A stretch of 64,000 bases of DNA from Bacillus atrophaeus (GCF_001584335.1 NZ_LSBB01000002.1:152103-216102), one strand, 5' to 3'; counted from the stretch's first letter, positions 9,984-20,146 are shown. A program made the numbers and translations. The notes: generated from the letters alone by a model not told the origin.

Positions 9984-10025
9984 AAGCCGAATTTCTCATT
10001 TATAATGCTGAGAAATCCGGCTTTT
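9984..10025. terminator. Terminator after the aldo/keto reductase gene
   Basis: Long hairpin AAAAGCCGAATTTCT / AGAAATCCGGCTTTT with one bulge and flanking A/T tracts; it could also stop minus-strand transcription from the decarboxylase gene. Confidence 0.75.
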
Positions 10026-10083
10026 AATATTGGAATTTCCTTAACGTTGTAAATCCGCATTTTCCTGAACTCCCCGGCTTGGG

Positions 10084-10262
10084 AGGGAAGTAATGATATG
10101 GATGTCATGAATGAACAGGAAAATAAAAATATTGATCTTTCTTCATAAGAAAGAAGCGCTTGCAAGATTATCTTTTAATGAAAGCAAGCATTTGAATATA
10201 GCAAATAACTATCTAATGAATAAAGAGAAAATAAGTCAAAACGTAAGAGAAGAAGTGTCCAG
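10084..10262 (+). pseudogene. Possible frameshifted plus-strand gene remnant
   Basis: After a GGGAGGG ribosome site, one frame opens MDVMNEQENKNIDLSS and stops; the next frame continues with a protein-like stretch (EALARLSFNESKHLNIANN, then NKEKISQNVREEVSSLFS) up to the 3' end of the convergent decarboxylase gene. One frameshift near 10142 would join them. No family recognised. It may be debris from insertion of the biosynthetic cluster. The remainder of the 9919-10263 gap holds only the terminator. Confidence 0.3.
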
Positions 10263-10263
10263 C

Positions 10264-11706
10264 TTATTCAGTAACGCATGGATACGATATGCTTACTTCC
10301 TCTGCCAATGCTTTGATTTTCATCATAATTTGGAGCATTTCTTCTGTTGTTGTCCTCGGGTTGATGGAACAAAGTCGAATAACCACTTTCTCTTTCAATT
10401 CGGTCGTACTTAACATGGCAAATCCTCTGTGAGTAATTTCTTTCACCAGTTTTTTGTTTATTTCATTGATTGTATCTGTTGATGCTAATTCACTAGGGAT
10501 ATAACGAAAGGTAACAATTCCTAACTGGGCAGGTGTTACCACCTCCCAATCTTTCGCTTTCCCTAAGAACGCTTCAACTTGTTCAGCCAACATGATGCCA
10601 TGATCAATTGCCTGGCGAAAAGCTGCGACTCCAAACACTTTAAAAGACAGCCACACCTTTAACGCCCTAAATCTGCGCGAAAGTTCAATTCCACATTCTC
10701 CAAAATTGATTTCTCCTTCTACATTTGTTTCCGAATCCTTAATATACTCTGGGATCATACGAAATGTTTTGCTTAAGTACTGGCTGTTTCTAATGAGTAC
10801 ACAGCCTACATCATAAGGCTGAAAAAGCCATTTATGAGGGTCCAGCGTCAAGGAATCGGCCCGATGAATTCCTTGAAGCATAGCACTTCCTTTTTCACTG
10901 AGAATTGCCGGGGCACCATAGGATCCATCCGCATGCAGCCATACATCTTCGTCATTACAAAGATCAGCCAACTCATTGAGGGAATCAACCGCTCCGCAAT
11001 TAGTTGTTCCAGCATTAGCAATGACACAGAATGGGTTTTTCCCTTTTGTTCGATCTTCTTTTATTTGCTTTTTCAAAGCACTGACTGAAATTCGTAAATG
11101 TTCATCCGTTTCGATTCGGCAAATTTGATGGTGTTTGAAACCCAATACTTTTAGTGCCCGATCCACAGAAAAATGAGTCTGGTCGGAAAAATAAACAACC
11201 GCATTTTCTATGTCATTATTAAGCTTGGCCTGTCTAGCTACAGTAAGCGCGGTCAAATTAGCCATGGAACCTCCGCTTACAAATAGCCCTTCAGCCGAAT
11301 CAGGGAATCCTAACATCGATTTTAACCAATTGATTGTCGTTAATTCGATTTGCTCAGCACCTGCGCCTGCTATCCAAGCTGTCGGAAATACATTAAATCC
11401 ACTTGCTAAAAAATCTGCTACTACTCCGACATAATTATTGGGACCGGGCACAAAAGCCAAAAAATGAGGATGATCCACATGGGTAATCTGATTAAACACG
11501 TTTCTATTAAGAAAATGAAGGAGCTCTTTCGGATCGGATCCGTTTTCTGGGATCGATTCTGTCAGCTTGTTTCTGAGAATATCACTATCAATCGTTTCGG
11601 ATACTGGTTTGCTTTTCAAATGATTCATATGATCAATGATCAAATCAACTGCTTGATATCCTAACTGACGCATCTCTTCGGCTGATAACTGCAGGTTTTC
11701 CGACAC
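10264..11706 (-). CDS. PLP-dependent aromatic L-amino acid decarboxylase (bacillamide pathway)
   Basis: Group II PLP-dependent decarboxylase, about 480 residues, of the aromatic L-amino acid decarboxylase type. The PLP lysine is in SLTLDPHKWLFQPYDVG, the cofactor-stacking histidine segment in FSDQTHFSVDRALK, and the aspartate in WLHADGSYGAPA. Its likely job here is to convert tryptophan to tryptamine, which the terminal C domain of the adjacent NRPS would join to the peptide; a decarboxylase with this role was reported for bacillamide C in B. atrophaeus. I chose the GTG at 11706, eight bases after AGGAG; a GTG three codons upstream overlaps that site. It is the last gene of the cluster, 55 bp after the NRPS. 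The actual amino acid substrate is inferred. Confidence 0.82.
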   Translation of the reverse strand: MSENLQLSAEEMRQLGYQAVDLIIDHMNHLKSKPVSETIDSDILRNKLTESIPENGSDPKELLHFLNRNVFNQITHVDHPHFLAFVPGPNNYVGVVADFLASGFNVFPTAWIAGAGAEQIELTTINWLKSMLGFPDSAEGLFVSGGSMANLTALTVARQAKLNNDIENAVVYFSDQTHFSVDRALKVLGFKHHQICRIETDEHLRISVSALKKQIKEDRTKGKNPFCVIANAGTTNCGAVDSLNELADLCNDEDVWLHADGSYGAPAILSEKGSAMLQGIHRADSLTLDPHKWLFQPYDVGCVLIRNSQYLSKTFRMIPEYIKDSETNVEGEINFGECGIELSRRFRALKVWLSFKVFGVAAFRQAIDHGIMLAEQVEAFLGKAKDWEVVTPAQLGIVTFRYIPSELASTDTINEINKKLVKEITHRGFAMLSTTELKEKVVIRLCSINPRTTTEEMLQIMMKIKALAEEVSISYPCVTE

Positions 11707-11733
11707 TTGTTTCACTCCTATTCAATTTTAAGA

Positions 11734-11751
11734 GGCGAGTTGTTGCTCGCC
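11734..11751 (-). other. Short hairpin between the NRPS and decarboxylase genes
   Basis: GGCGAG-N6-CTCGCC lies between the NRPS stop and the decarboxylase ribosome site. There is no good U-run, so it is more likely an mRNA stability or processing element than a full terminator. Confidence 0.4.
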
Positions 11752-11761
11752 AATTCATTTT

Positions 11762-14700
11762 TTATAATTGGTAATCGTCGATTGTCTGTGTTGGATGATG
11801 AACGATCGTTTTGATTAACGTATGGAGGTGATTCAATATTTCCTGTACTTGCTCCGCTCCATAGATATTTTGATTATATCCAAACTTCATTGTAAGTTTC
11901 TCTTCAGGGAAGCATATAATTCCGTACTTCACATGCGGCTCATCAACGACTTGGTAATCTGTGATGGCAAAATTTCTGTTCTCATTTGAAGAGAAAATGG
12001 CTGGGTTGGCGGGATAGTTTTCAAATACCCAAAGATGGTCGGTCAACTGATCGTTCAACTCACTTTGTTTTTGGATCTCAACAAATGAAAAGTAAGCATA
12101 CTCATTACATTTCAATGTTTCTTGCTGAACTTTTTGCAGAAGATCCACAAAAGATTGCGTTTCTGCCCAGGCTATTCGGATAGGCAAAACATTTGTGAAC
12201 AGACCAAACATATTTTCAATCCCTTCCACTTTGGGAGGTCTGACTGATACCAGATTGGGTAATACTACTTCTTTCGTTCCATTGTATTTGCCAAGCAATA
12301 TACCCCATACAGCTAGTAAAGCCGAATTCATGGTTACATGGTGTTTGGTTACAAATGTCCGTAACTGATTGGTCAGATCCTCATCCAACGTTAAATCCAT
12401 AAATGTGAAGCTTAACTCTTTACTTTGAGTTGGTACTTTCTTTTTGGGAATGCTGATTTTCTGATTGTACCCTGATAAATAATCGCGCCAAAAATGGCGT
12501 GCTTTCTCATGGTCTTGCGCTAAAGTCCAGTCAATGAATGCTTGAAAAGGTTTTGCTGGAGGTAATTCTACTGTAGTTCCCGCATTTTTTGCTTCATAGA
12601 GTTGGAATAATTCGTCTACCAAAATACTGACACTCCAACCATCACACAATAGATGATGGGCACTCCAAACTACCTTATGCTCGTCATTCCCTAGTTGAAA
12701 TACACAGAGACGGGTCATGAGTTCATCATGATTGAATCCTCGACCTGAATTTTCACTCATCCACTGGTTCAAGTATTTCTGCTGCTCCTGTCTCGTCATT
12801 TCAATCAAGCTTTGTACCTCTGAAATCATTTGAACATCATGTAACACAGCTTGCCAAGGCTGTTCTTGTTCATCTTGCACAATAATCGCTCTTAGAGAAT
12901 CATGACGATCAACTAATTGCTGAAAACACTGAATAAAGAGATCTACATCCAGTTTCCCCTCAAGTGTCCAAATCGTTTGTTCAAAATAAGCATTGGTATC
13001 GGGTTCAGCTACAGCATGTTCATAAATAACTTGTTGGAAGGGTGCCAATGGATAGATTCGTTCTATTTTTATATCCGGCATTTTTTCTTGTATTTTGTTA
13101 AGCGTATATTGATTAAGCGGTTTATCACTAACATTCAGTGATGTAACTTTATCTTCTTTCTTTTTGTTTATATCATCTGTTTGTGAGTGTGAAGGATGGT
13201 CTAGTCTCTTAACAGAATGAACCATATCACCTAATACAGGGAAGTCAAATAGACTTTTAGGGTCTAACTGAAATCCTTGTGCATAAAGTCGTACAGAAAC
13301 TTGAATGGCCTTAATCGAATCACCGCCCAAGGCGAAGAAATGATCATTTACTCCGATTTGGTCTGCTTTGAGCACTTCTTGCCATACACTGGTCAATACT
13401 TTTTCCATTTCAGTTTTTGGAGCAATATATACCTCATTTGATTGTTTCTCCGGAGCAGGAAGCGCCTTTCGATCTAATTTTCCATTAGGGGTCAAGGGCA
13501 GTCGCTCCAAATAAACAAAATAAGAAGGGATCATGTACTCTGGCAAGTGGTCTCGCAAATGTTTTCGCAGTTCTGTTGTACTGATATCTTGCTCAGTTAC
13601 CACATATGCAACTAAAAATTTCATCCCATTCTCATCTGTCTGGTCAATCACTACAGCTTGGTCTACTTGTTTGTAAGTGAGAAGGCAATGGGCGATCTCT
13701 TTTAACTCCACTCGATATCCTTGAATTTTGACTTGGTAATCTTGACGTCCTAAAAATTCAATATACCCCTCGGGATGCATCCTGCCACAATCCCCTGTCT
13801 TGTAAATTAGACCAAGGTCTGGATGTGACACAAACACTTCGTTCGTTTTCTGTTCATCATTCACATATCCTTGGGCAAGACCCACTCCCCCAATATATAA
13901 ATCACCGATCACACCAACTGGGCACATTTTCTTATCGTAGTTCAGCACATAATATGTTTGGTTTGCCAAAGGCATCCCATATGGAATGCTGTTCCAGTGT
14001 GCTTCCACCTGTTTGACTGGATAATAAATCGACCAAATTGATGCTTCTGTTGCCCCTCCCAGTGAAATGACTTCCGCAACCAGGAAATGTCGTTTTATTT
14101 TTTCTGGTAAAGGAAGTGGAATCCAATCCCCGCTATGTAAGACCAAACGCAAGGAAGAATTTTCAAAATGAGAACCTACCTGATCCAATGCCAAATCCAT
14201 GATTGCAGGTACTGTATTCCAGATCGTAATTCCTCTGCGCTCGACCGTACGGATCAGTTCTTGCATGTCTCTCGGATCACGAATCATCACCAACATTGCA
14301 CCTGTACTTAACGTTCCAAAAATATCGTATACAGAGAGGTCAAAACACATAGAGGAGATACCAATAATGCGATCGTCTTCATTCACCTGATATTTTTGAT
14401 TGATATCTTGAATGGTATTTGCAACCGCTTGGTGAGTAATGATCACTCCTTTTGGTTTTCCGGTACTTCCTGAAGTATAGATAATATAGGCAAGATCTTC
14501 CGGACCAGCAATGGCAGGCAGATCTTCGGCTGTATATGATGACAAATGTTTCTCTTCATAAAGACCAGATTCCAACAAAAGTTTGCATGAGCTATTTTCT
14601 AAGATATATGTTTGTCGATCTGGTGGATGATCGGGATCGATAGGTACATAAGCAGCACCTGCTTTTAAAATCCCCATCATATTAACAATCGTATCAACCC

Positions 14701-17700
14701 GTCTCTGTGCCAAAAGACCAACTCTGTCACCCAGACCAATCCCTTGTTCTTGCAAATAGTGAGCAACTTGATTGGAGCGTTGATGAAGATCCAAGTAAGT
14801 CAACCACTCTTGTTCAAAGACCACTGCCACTTGATCAGGGGTACGTTGTACTTGGTCTGCAAACAATTGATACAGGGTAGCGGAAGGTATTTTTTCTGTT
14901 GTCTGATTGTACTGCTCAATTAAAGTCTGATCCGATTTTTTCACTTGCAGAAAGGTTACGTCTCTTTGTTTCACCAATTGTTCCAATAGATCGACAAATT
15001 GAGAAAACATTGCTTCCATCACATCAACATCAAACAATTCTTCTACATAGTTCCAGCTAATTAATAACTCTCCATTTTTTTCAATTACCACATTATCCAA
15101 ATATACTTGCGGCGTCCGAGCGTGAATACGGCGGAGAGAGCCAAGCTGCTCCCAAGCAAAAGCACCTGCGCCTGCCAGCATCGAGGTGAAAACAATTGGC
15201 ATGACTGCTTTTGGTCTCATTTGGTGATAACGAGTAAAATCTCGAATAAAGTGAACTCCATCATAATGACGATGTTCAAGTCCATCTAACAAAGTCGATT
15301 GAGTTTGCTCCACTCTGGTAAAGAAAGATTGCTCTGGATTCATATCCATATCCAACAAGATGAGTGACGTAAAATCTCCCACAATCTGCTCTACTTCTTC
15401 ATGAACAGGATAACGGTTAAATACAGTCAGATTAATTGCCAATCGACGTTGATTACTCCAATATGCCAACACTTCTCCATATATCGTACAAAGAAGGGCG
15501 GAAGGAGTCACTTCTTTCTCTTGTGCCAGCTTTCGTAACTTCGTCCATTTGTCTTTGTCCAAAATCTTAGTAAGTGATTGAAAAGTAGGTGTAGCAATCT
15601 CTGCCGGATCCTTTTTTAACAGCAGAGAAGGGGCAAATGGAAAGTCAGGCAGCTTGCTTGTCCAATAATCTTTTGCTTTTTTATATTCTTTGCTTTGTTC
15701 CATTTCATCATAGATGAACATGTAATCTTGAAAATCAAAAGAAAGAGGTTCCAATCTTTGATCTGGTTTGTGATAATAATGCAACAAATCATGTCCAACA
15801 ATGTTCATGCTTGCCCCGTCCATCAATAAAGCATCATATCGAAAACATAACAAATAAGTGTCTTCTTTTAAAAGAAAGGCTTTCAATTCAAACAAAGGCC
15901 ATTGCCCCAAAGGAAATACATGGTTGGTCATTCGAGAACGTTCTTCTTGCAATCGAACATTTTGTTTCCCATCATCTAAACCAGTGAGATCTTCTATTTC
16001 AATCTGATAATCAGGAACGTCTTGTAAGATTTGCTGTTTTCCCTCTGGCAAGATCACAGCTCGTAACATAGGATGGCGCTGAATTACCTTTTGGAAACTT
16101 TGCGAAAGCCGATTGATATCCAATTTTGTTTCATATTCAGAATACGTTTGAGGTGAAATGCCGCTTAATTCAAACTGCGGATTACGCCCTAACATGTACG
16201 CTGTCTGAACTTCTGTTAAGGAAAATGGCTTGGACAAATCTTTAACACGGGTTGGTATTTTATCTAGGCTTTCTTCTTTCTGCTCCACTTCTACACAAGA
16301 ACTAAGTTGAGCAATCGTGAGATGTTTAAAAATATCCCTTGTACTTACTTTCAGATGGTCTTTTCCTAATAAGTTGATAATCTGTAGTGCCTTAATTGAC
16401 TCTCCTCCTAAGGCAAAAAAGTTATCATGAATACCGATCCGCTCGATCTCCATCACTTTTTCCCATGCTTGCACCAATTTCTGTTCGATTTGATTACGCG
16501 GGGCGGCATATGGGATGGATATTTGATCTGATTGAGTTAAATCCAACAACCTTTTTCGATCCACTTTCCCATTTGGATTCAGTGGAATCTCTTTTACCTG
16601 AATCATTTTTTCGGGAATCATAAACTCAGGCAATTTATTGTTTAGATATTTTCTGAGCTCTTCGAAAGGGATCTTCTTATCCGATACATAGTAAGCAGCT
16701 AACAACTTTCTGTTTCCATCTACCTGATCAACAACAACAGCTCGGCTTATCTCTGGATGTCTCTTTAGCTGAGCCTCGATTTCCCCTAATTCGATCCGAT
16801 ACCCCCGTATTTTCACCTGATGATCCATTCGGCCGAGATATTCAAGTTCTCCATTAGGTAACCATCGGACGAGATCACCAGTACGATACATCGTTTCTCC
16901 AGCCACAAAAGGATTCGGGACAAATTTTTCATCTGTCAATTTAGATTTGCCAAGATAACCCCGAGCTACCGCCACTCCGGCAACACAGAGCTCTCCCGGC
17001 ATTCCCCAAGGTTTCATTTGACTATATTTATTCAATACATAAGAACGATAATTCGGATTAGGTTTCCCGATCGTCACTTCTTTGGCGGTACTCAAATCTT
17101 TTAATGCTGCACAAAGGGTTGTTTCTGTCGGACCATAGATATTTAAAATTTGCGCTTCGCTGATGCTTCGGATTTTTTCAATCAAATCAATCGAAAATGC
17201 TTCTCCTGCTAACAAAATGGCCTTTAAATCTCTTAGAAACTCTGCCCCTTCTGGATCACTCAAAATCAATTCCATTCGCGATGGGGTCGATTCCCATAAA
17301 TCCACCTTATGTTCTTTGACCAAATGAGCCAATTCTTTTGTTGCAAACTGTCCCTCTGTAGCAATGACTACCTTCGAGCCTTGAGTTAAAGGGATACATA
17401 TTTCTAACAGAGATATATCAAAAGAAACACTGGCAAGAAACAAGAACGACTGATTATCTTTTAGCTTTTCTCTCATAATGCTTAAGAAATGGACGAGGGA
17501 TCTCTGTTCCACCATTACGCCTTTTGGATTTCCTGTTGATCCTGATGTGTAAATAATATAAGCCAAATCATTAGGTTCACTTTCTCGATCTAGATTGCTT
17601 TCTTCACCTTGAAAGAGATGTTCCTCATCAAGATACAACACCTCACCGGCAAATTGCGGCAATTCTTTCTCTGTTCGCTTGCTCAGTAACCATTTTGCTT

Positions 17701-18772
17701 GACTATCTTGTAACATATATTCAATTCGTTCAATGGGATAGTGAGGATCGATTGGCAGATAAACCCCTCCGGCTTTTAAAATCCCCATCATCCCAATAAT
17801 CACTTCCAATGATCGATCTACCATAACTCCAATAATACTTTCTTTGGATACACCCTTACTTTGAAGAACAGAAGCCAATTGATTTGCTTTCTTATTCAAT
17901 TCTCTATATGTCAAAGATTGATCATTACAAATAACAGCAATTTGATCTGGGGTTTTCAACACTTGCTCCTCAAACAAATCCTGAAATGTTTGAGACAAAT
18001 CTATGCCCATCTGAACTTGATTAAATCCTTCCAGCAACTCTTTTTCTTCTTCCGAAATGATACAGATGTCTTTCACAGCCAGATCAGGATTTCTCAACAC
18101 TTGCTTTAAAACATAAAGATAAGATTTAGCAAACTGTTGCAAAGGAAAAAGAGAATGAGACTTGCAAGAAAATTGAAATTCAAATTCATTATGCTTTTCA
18201 TTCCATTTTCTTCGTATCCAGATGGCTAATTCATTCTCTAAGCATTCTTCTATTGAACTCTTATTATGTAATCCTTCCATCCCCAAAACGATTTGAAATG
18301 GAGTTGAATAGAGCTTCGCTAATAATTCAGAGAGTGGATAACGCTGATTTTCATAACCAAGTAAAGTCGTTTGTTGAACCTGCTCCACTACTTGCTTAAA
18401 GGAGTGATGGGGATCGATTTCAGTTCCTATAGGAAGCAAATCATTCAGATTCTCTCTTTGTTCGTGATCTTTTCCGATTACAGGAACCCCGATTGTGATC
18501 CTTTCTTGGTCTGTATAATGTACCAAGCAAACTCTTAAAGCAGCCTGTAACCAGTTAAATAAAAATAAATCCTGTGACTTACTTACTTTTTGTAAACTTT
18601 GACTAAGCTCTGCATCCATTATGACTTGAACATGGCCGCATGGATTGTCTTTATTCATTTGATAACCGCTATTAAATAACGAATAATCGGGTACATCGGA
18701 AGATAATTGCTCTTTCCAAAACGATTCTGTCACTTTATACTCATGAATCGAACTCAGATCTTTAATTTGCAT
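11762..18772 (-). CDS. Bimodular nonribosomal peptide synthetase, A-PCP-Cy-A-PCP-C (bacillamide type)
   Basis: A 2336-residue cytoplasmic NRPS. Order: a truncated condensation-like region (1-250, no HHxxxDG); A1 (about 265-760, YTSGSTGNPKG near 407); PCP1 (LGGESIKAL, Ser near 792); a heterocyclisation domain (835-1270, DALLMD near 980 in place of HHxxxDG); A2 (1290-1760, YTSGSTGKPKG near 1432); PCP2 (LGGDSIKAI, Ser near 1819); a terminal C domain (1880-2325, HHLLCDG near 2040). No thioesterase. My reading of the A2 pocket residues is D-L-Y-N-L-S-L-I-W-K, the classic cysteine code; A1 reads D-I-L-E-L-A-I-L-C and is not decisive. Alanine would be expected for bacillamide. The Cy domain should make a thiazoline, and the terminal C domain would release the product onto an amine such as tryptamine. 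Confidence 0.88.
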   Translation of the reverse strand: MQIKDLSSIHEYKVTESFWKEQLSSDVPDYSLFNSGYQMNKDNPCGHVQVIMDAELSQSLQKVSKSQDLFLFNWLQAALRVCLVHYTDQERITIGVPVIGKDHEQRENLNDLLPIGTEIDPHHSFKQVVEQVQQTTLLGYENQRYPLSELLAKLYSTPFQIVLGMEGLHNKSSIEECLENELAIWIRRKWNEKHNEFEFQFSCKSHSLFPLQQFAKSYLYVLKQVLRNPDLAVKDICIISEEEKELLEGFNQVQMGIDLSQTFQDLFEEQVLKTPDQIAVICNDQSLTYRELNKKANQLASVLQSKGVSKESIIGVMVDRSLEVIIGMMGILKAGGVYLPIDPHYPIERIEYMLQDSQAKWLLSKRTEKELPQFAGEVLYLDEEHLFQGEESNLDRESEPNDLAYIIYTSGSTGNPKGVMVEQRSLVHFLSIMREKLKDNQSFLFLASVSFDISLLEICIPLTQGSKVVIATEGQFATKELAHLVKEHKVDLWESTPSRMELILSDPEGAEFLRDLKAILLAGEAFSIDLIEKIRSISEAQILNIYGPTETTLCAALKDLSTAKEVTIGKPNPNYRSYVLNKYSQMKPWGMPGELCVAGVAVARGYLGKSKLTDEKFVPNPFVAGETMYRTGDLVRWLPNGELEYLGRMDHQVKIRGYRIELGEIEAQLKRHPEISRAVVVDQVDGNRKLLAAYYVSDKKIPFEELRKYLNNKLPEFMIPEKMIQVKEIPLNPNGKVDRKRLLDLTQSDQISIPYAAPRNQIEQKLVQAWEKVMEIERIGIHDNFFALGGESIKALQIINLLGKDHLKVSTRDIFKHLTIAQLSSCVEVEQKEESLDKIPTRVKDLSKPFSLTEVQTAYMLGRNPQFELSGISPQTYSEYETKLDINRLSQSFQKVIQRHPMLRAVILPEGKQQILQDVPDYQIEIEDLTGLDDGKQNVRLQEERSRMTNHVFPLGQWPLFELKAFLLKEDTYLLCFRYDALLMDGASMNIVGHDLLHYYHKPDQRLEPLSFDFQDYMFIYDEMEQSKEYKKAKDYWTSKLPDFPFAPSLLLKKDPAEIATPTFQSLTKILDKDKWTKLRKLAQEKEVTPSALLCTIYGEVLAYWSNQRRLAINLTVFNRYPVHEEVEQIVGDFTSLILLDMDMNPEQSFFTRVEQTQSTLLDGLEHRHYDGVHFIRDFTRYHQMRPKAVMPIVFTSMLAGAGAFAWEQLGSLRRIHARTPQVYLDNVVIEKNGELLISWNYVEELFDVDVMEAMFSQFVDLLEQLVKQRDVTFLQVKKSDQTLIEQYNQTTEKIPSATLYQLFADQVQRTPDQVAVVFEQEWLTYLDLHQRSNQVAHYLQEQGIGLGDRVGLLAQRRVDTIVNMMGILKAGAAYVPIDPDHPPDRQTYILENSSCKLLLESGLYEEKHLSSYTAEDLPAIAGPEDLAYIIYTSGSTGKPKGVIITHQAVANTIQDINQKYQVNEDDRIIGISSMCFDLSVYDIFGTLSTGAMLVMIRDPRDMQELIRTVERRGITIWNTVPAIMDLALDQVGSHFENSSLRLVLHSGDWIPLPLPEKIKRHFLVAEVISLGGATEASIWSIYYPVKQVEAHWNSIPYGMPLANQTYYVLNYDKKMCPVGVIGDLYIGGVGLAQGYVNDEQKTNEVFVSHPDLGLIYKTGDCGRMHPEGYIEFLGRQDYQVKIQGYRVELKEIAHCLLTYKQVDQAVVIDQTDENGMKFLVAYVVTEQDISTTELRKHLRDHLPEYMIPSYFVYLERLPLTPNGKLDRKALPAPEKQSNEVYIAPKTEMEKVLTSVWQEVLKADQIGVNDHFFALGGDSIKAIQVSVRLYAQGFQLDPKSLFDFPVLGDMVHSVKRLDHPSHSQTDDINKKKEDKVTSLNVSDKPLNQYTLNKIQEKMPDIKIERIYPLAPFQQVIYEHAVAEPDTNAYFEQTIWTLEGKLDVDLFIQCFQQLVDRHDSLRAIIVQDEQEQPWQAVLHDVQMISEVQSLIEMTRQEQQKYLNQWMSENSGRGFNHDELMTRLCVFQLGNDEHKVVWSAHHLLCDGWSVSILVDELFQLYEAKNAGTTVELPPAKPFQAFIDWTLAQDHEKARHFWRDYLSGYNQKISIPKKKVPTQSKELSFTFMDLTLDEDLTNQLRTFVTKHHVTMNSALLAVWGILLGKYNGTKEVVLPNLVSVRPPKVEGIENMFGLFTNVLPIRIAWAETQSFVDLLQKVQQETLKCNEYAYFSFVEIQKQSELNDQLTDHLWVFENYPANPAIFSSNENRNFAITDYQVVDEPHVKYGIICFPEEKLTMKFGYNQNIYGAEQVQEILNHLHTLIKTIVHHPTQTIDDYQL

Positions 18773-18805
18773 TTTTATCTTCAGCCCCTTAACATTAATT
18801 TCTAT

Positions 18806-19783
18806 CTATTCGCTGATTTTTAACCCAACTTCAATCCCGTGGAGAAATACTTGATGGTTGTCCAAACTTAAAAAGCGATGAATATCCTCAAATTTCATAT
18901 GCCCAACGGAACAAATTCCCAAGTTTAATGTCTCAGCCACCATATTTAACGTAGCAGTGATGATGCCTGATTCAATGCAAGCAAATAAATAGCCATCTGA
19001 ACCATATTTAGGAATGGAGGCGTTTGCATTATAGACTAGATAAACCGAAAAGGCAGACTGGGTAAATAATTCCTGGTTAATCATCTCATGGTCACTCTTG
19101 ATTACTTGGTCAATGTTGTTTACAAGCAAAAGACTATTCTCTGATGGGCTATAATAATAAAAACCAGCTTTCACACCTTCTACACGTTTCGGTTTTATAT
19201 AGACAAAAATATCAATGGGATAAACTCCGCCCGCACTGGCGTAATGGTAGTAGATTTTTTCTTCTTTCCTCTGTTTGAAAGTTGAAAACAGTTGCGAAAT
19301 TTCTGAAAAAGGTACGGGGTTTTTCATATCAAATTGGCGGCAAGATCTGCGCTCCCTGATCATGGCGGGAAGCTCATCTTTTGGTTCGAGCTGAATTCCG
19401 GTTGACCGCACAGCAGGATGCATTCGATTTAATTGTTCACTGATATACTTATCTAGATCATCTTTAGAGAAGCGAATCTGATCACTATATGGATTCGGAA
19501 AAATTTTTTCTTGTGTGGAGAATACTTCTCTTGGATGTAATATGTTACTTACTAACACCCGATTCTTTATCATAAGTTCTGCTATTTTTTGTGCCTCTTC
19601 TTCACTCCCTAACGAAAAGCGCTCTAATAGCTGACTGACCGTCACCCCCTTTTGAGCAAGAAAATAAAACTCGGGAAACCACTCAGACACAACTCCTGTA
19701 TATCTCGTTTCCCCTATCAAAACTCCATTATCCCACTTTTCCCAATGCTTAATAGGAGACCAATAATAAATTTGCTCGCTCAT
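18806..19783 (-). CDS. SagB-type FMN oxidoreductase (putative thiazoline oxidase)
   Basis: A 325-residue protein of the SagB/ThcOx nitroreductase-like family, which oxidises azolines to azoles with FMN. Family features: RERRSCRQF near residue 145 (FMN phosphate binding), SAGGVYPIDIFVYI, and the C-terminal GIEVGLK. The N-terminal 130 residues resemble the extra domain of stand-alone SagB proteins. The ATG at 19783 has GGAGGGG at good spacing; an ATG four codons upstream lies inside that site. It is the first gene of the cluster, 33 bp before the NRPS, so it most likely aromatises the Cy-made thiazoline to the thiazole of bacillamides. The role is inferred from context. Confidence 0.82.
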   Translation of the reverse strand: MSEQIYYWSPIKHWEKWDNGVLIGETRYTGVVSEWFPEFYFLAQKGVTVSQLLERFSLGSEEEAQKIAELMIKNRVLVSNILHPREVFSTQEKIFPNPYSDQIRFSKDDLDKYISEQLNRMHPAVRSTGIQLEPKDELPAMIRERRSCRQFDMKNPVPFSEISQLFSTFKQRKEEKIYYHYASAGGVYPIDIFVYIKPKRVEGVKAGFYYYSPSENSLLLVNNIDQVIKSDHEMINQELFTQSAFSVYLVYNANASIPKYGSDGYLFACIESGIITATLNMVAETLNLGICSVGHMKFEDIHRFLSLDNHQVFLHGIEVGLKISE

Positions 19784-20146
19784 ATTCCCCTCCATAAAAG
19801 GTTAATTTATTTTAAAAATGCAATCTTCCAACCCACAAAAAAACAACCTTTATATCGTACATAAAACTATTCTATAAGTATGATTCTATTCCCTGCTAAA
19901 AAATAACTCTATCAATCCATGAATTTCTACTTCGTATTTAAGGTTTAATCTTTGCTTACCTATTCGTTTCTCACCCTCTTCATCTCACCTGATACTGAAA
20001 GGATACGATATGAAAATAAATAACTGATTAACTTTGGTACAGTTTTATTTTCTTATTTGACTTTGCCCTTACGGAAAGGCGTACATTCGAAGAATAGACA
20101 GAATATTTTGTTAATTTAATCCACTAATAGTAAATATTTCTACATT
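19784..20146 (-). other. Upstream region of the NRPS cluster
   Basis: About 360 bp of AT-rich sequence between the skf terminator and the SagB-type gene. It must contain the cluster promoter, but I saw no convincing -35/-10 pair and no gene. Confidence 0.5.

Noticed and set aside
18806..19783. SagB-type gene as part of the skf RiPP system
   Set aside because: A terminator at 20147-20172 and a 360-bp gap separate it from skf, the known skf pathway needs no azoline oxidase, and it is 33 bp from an NRPS with a Cy domain.
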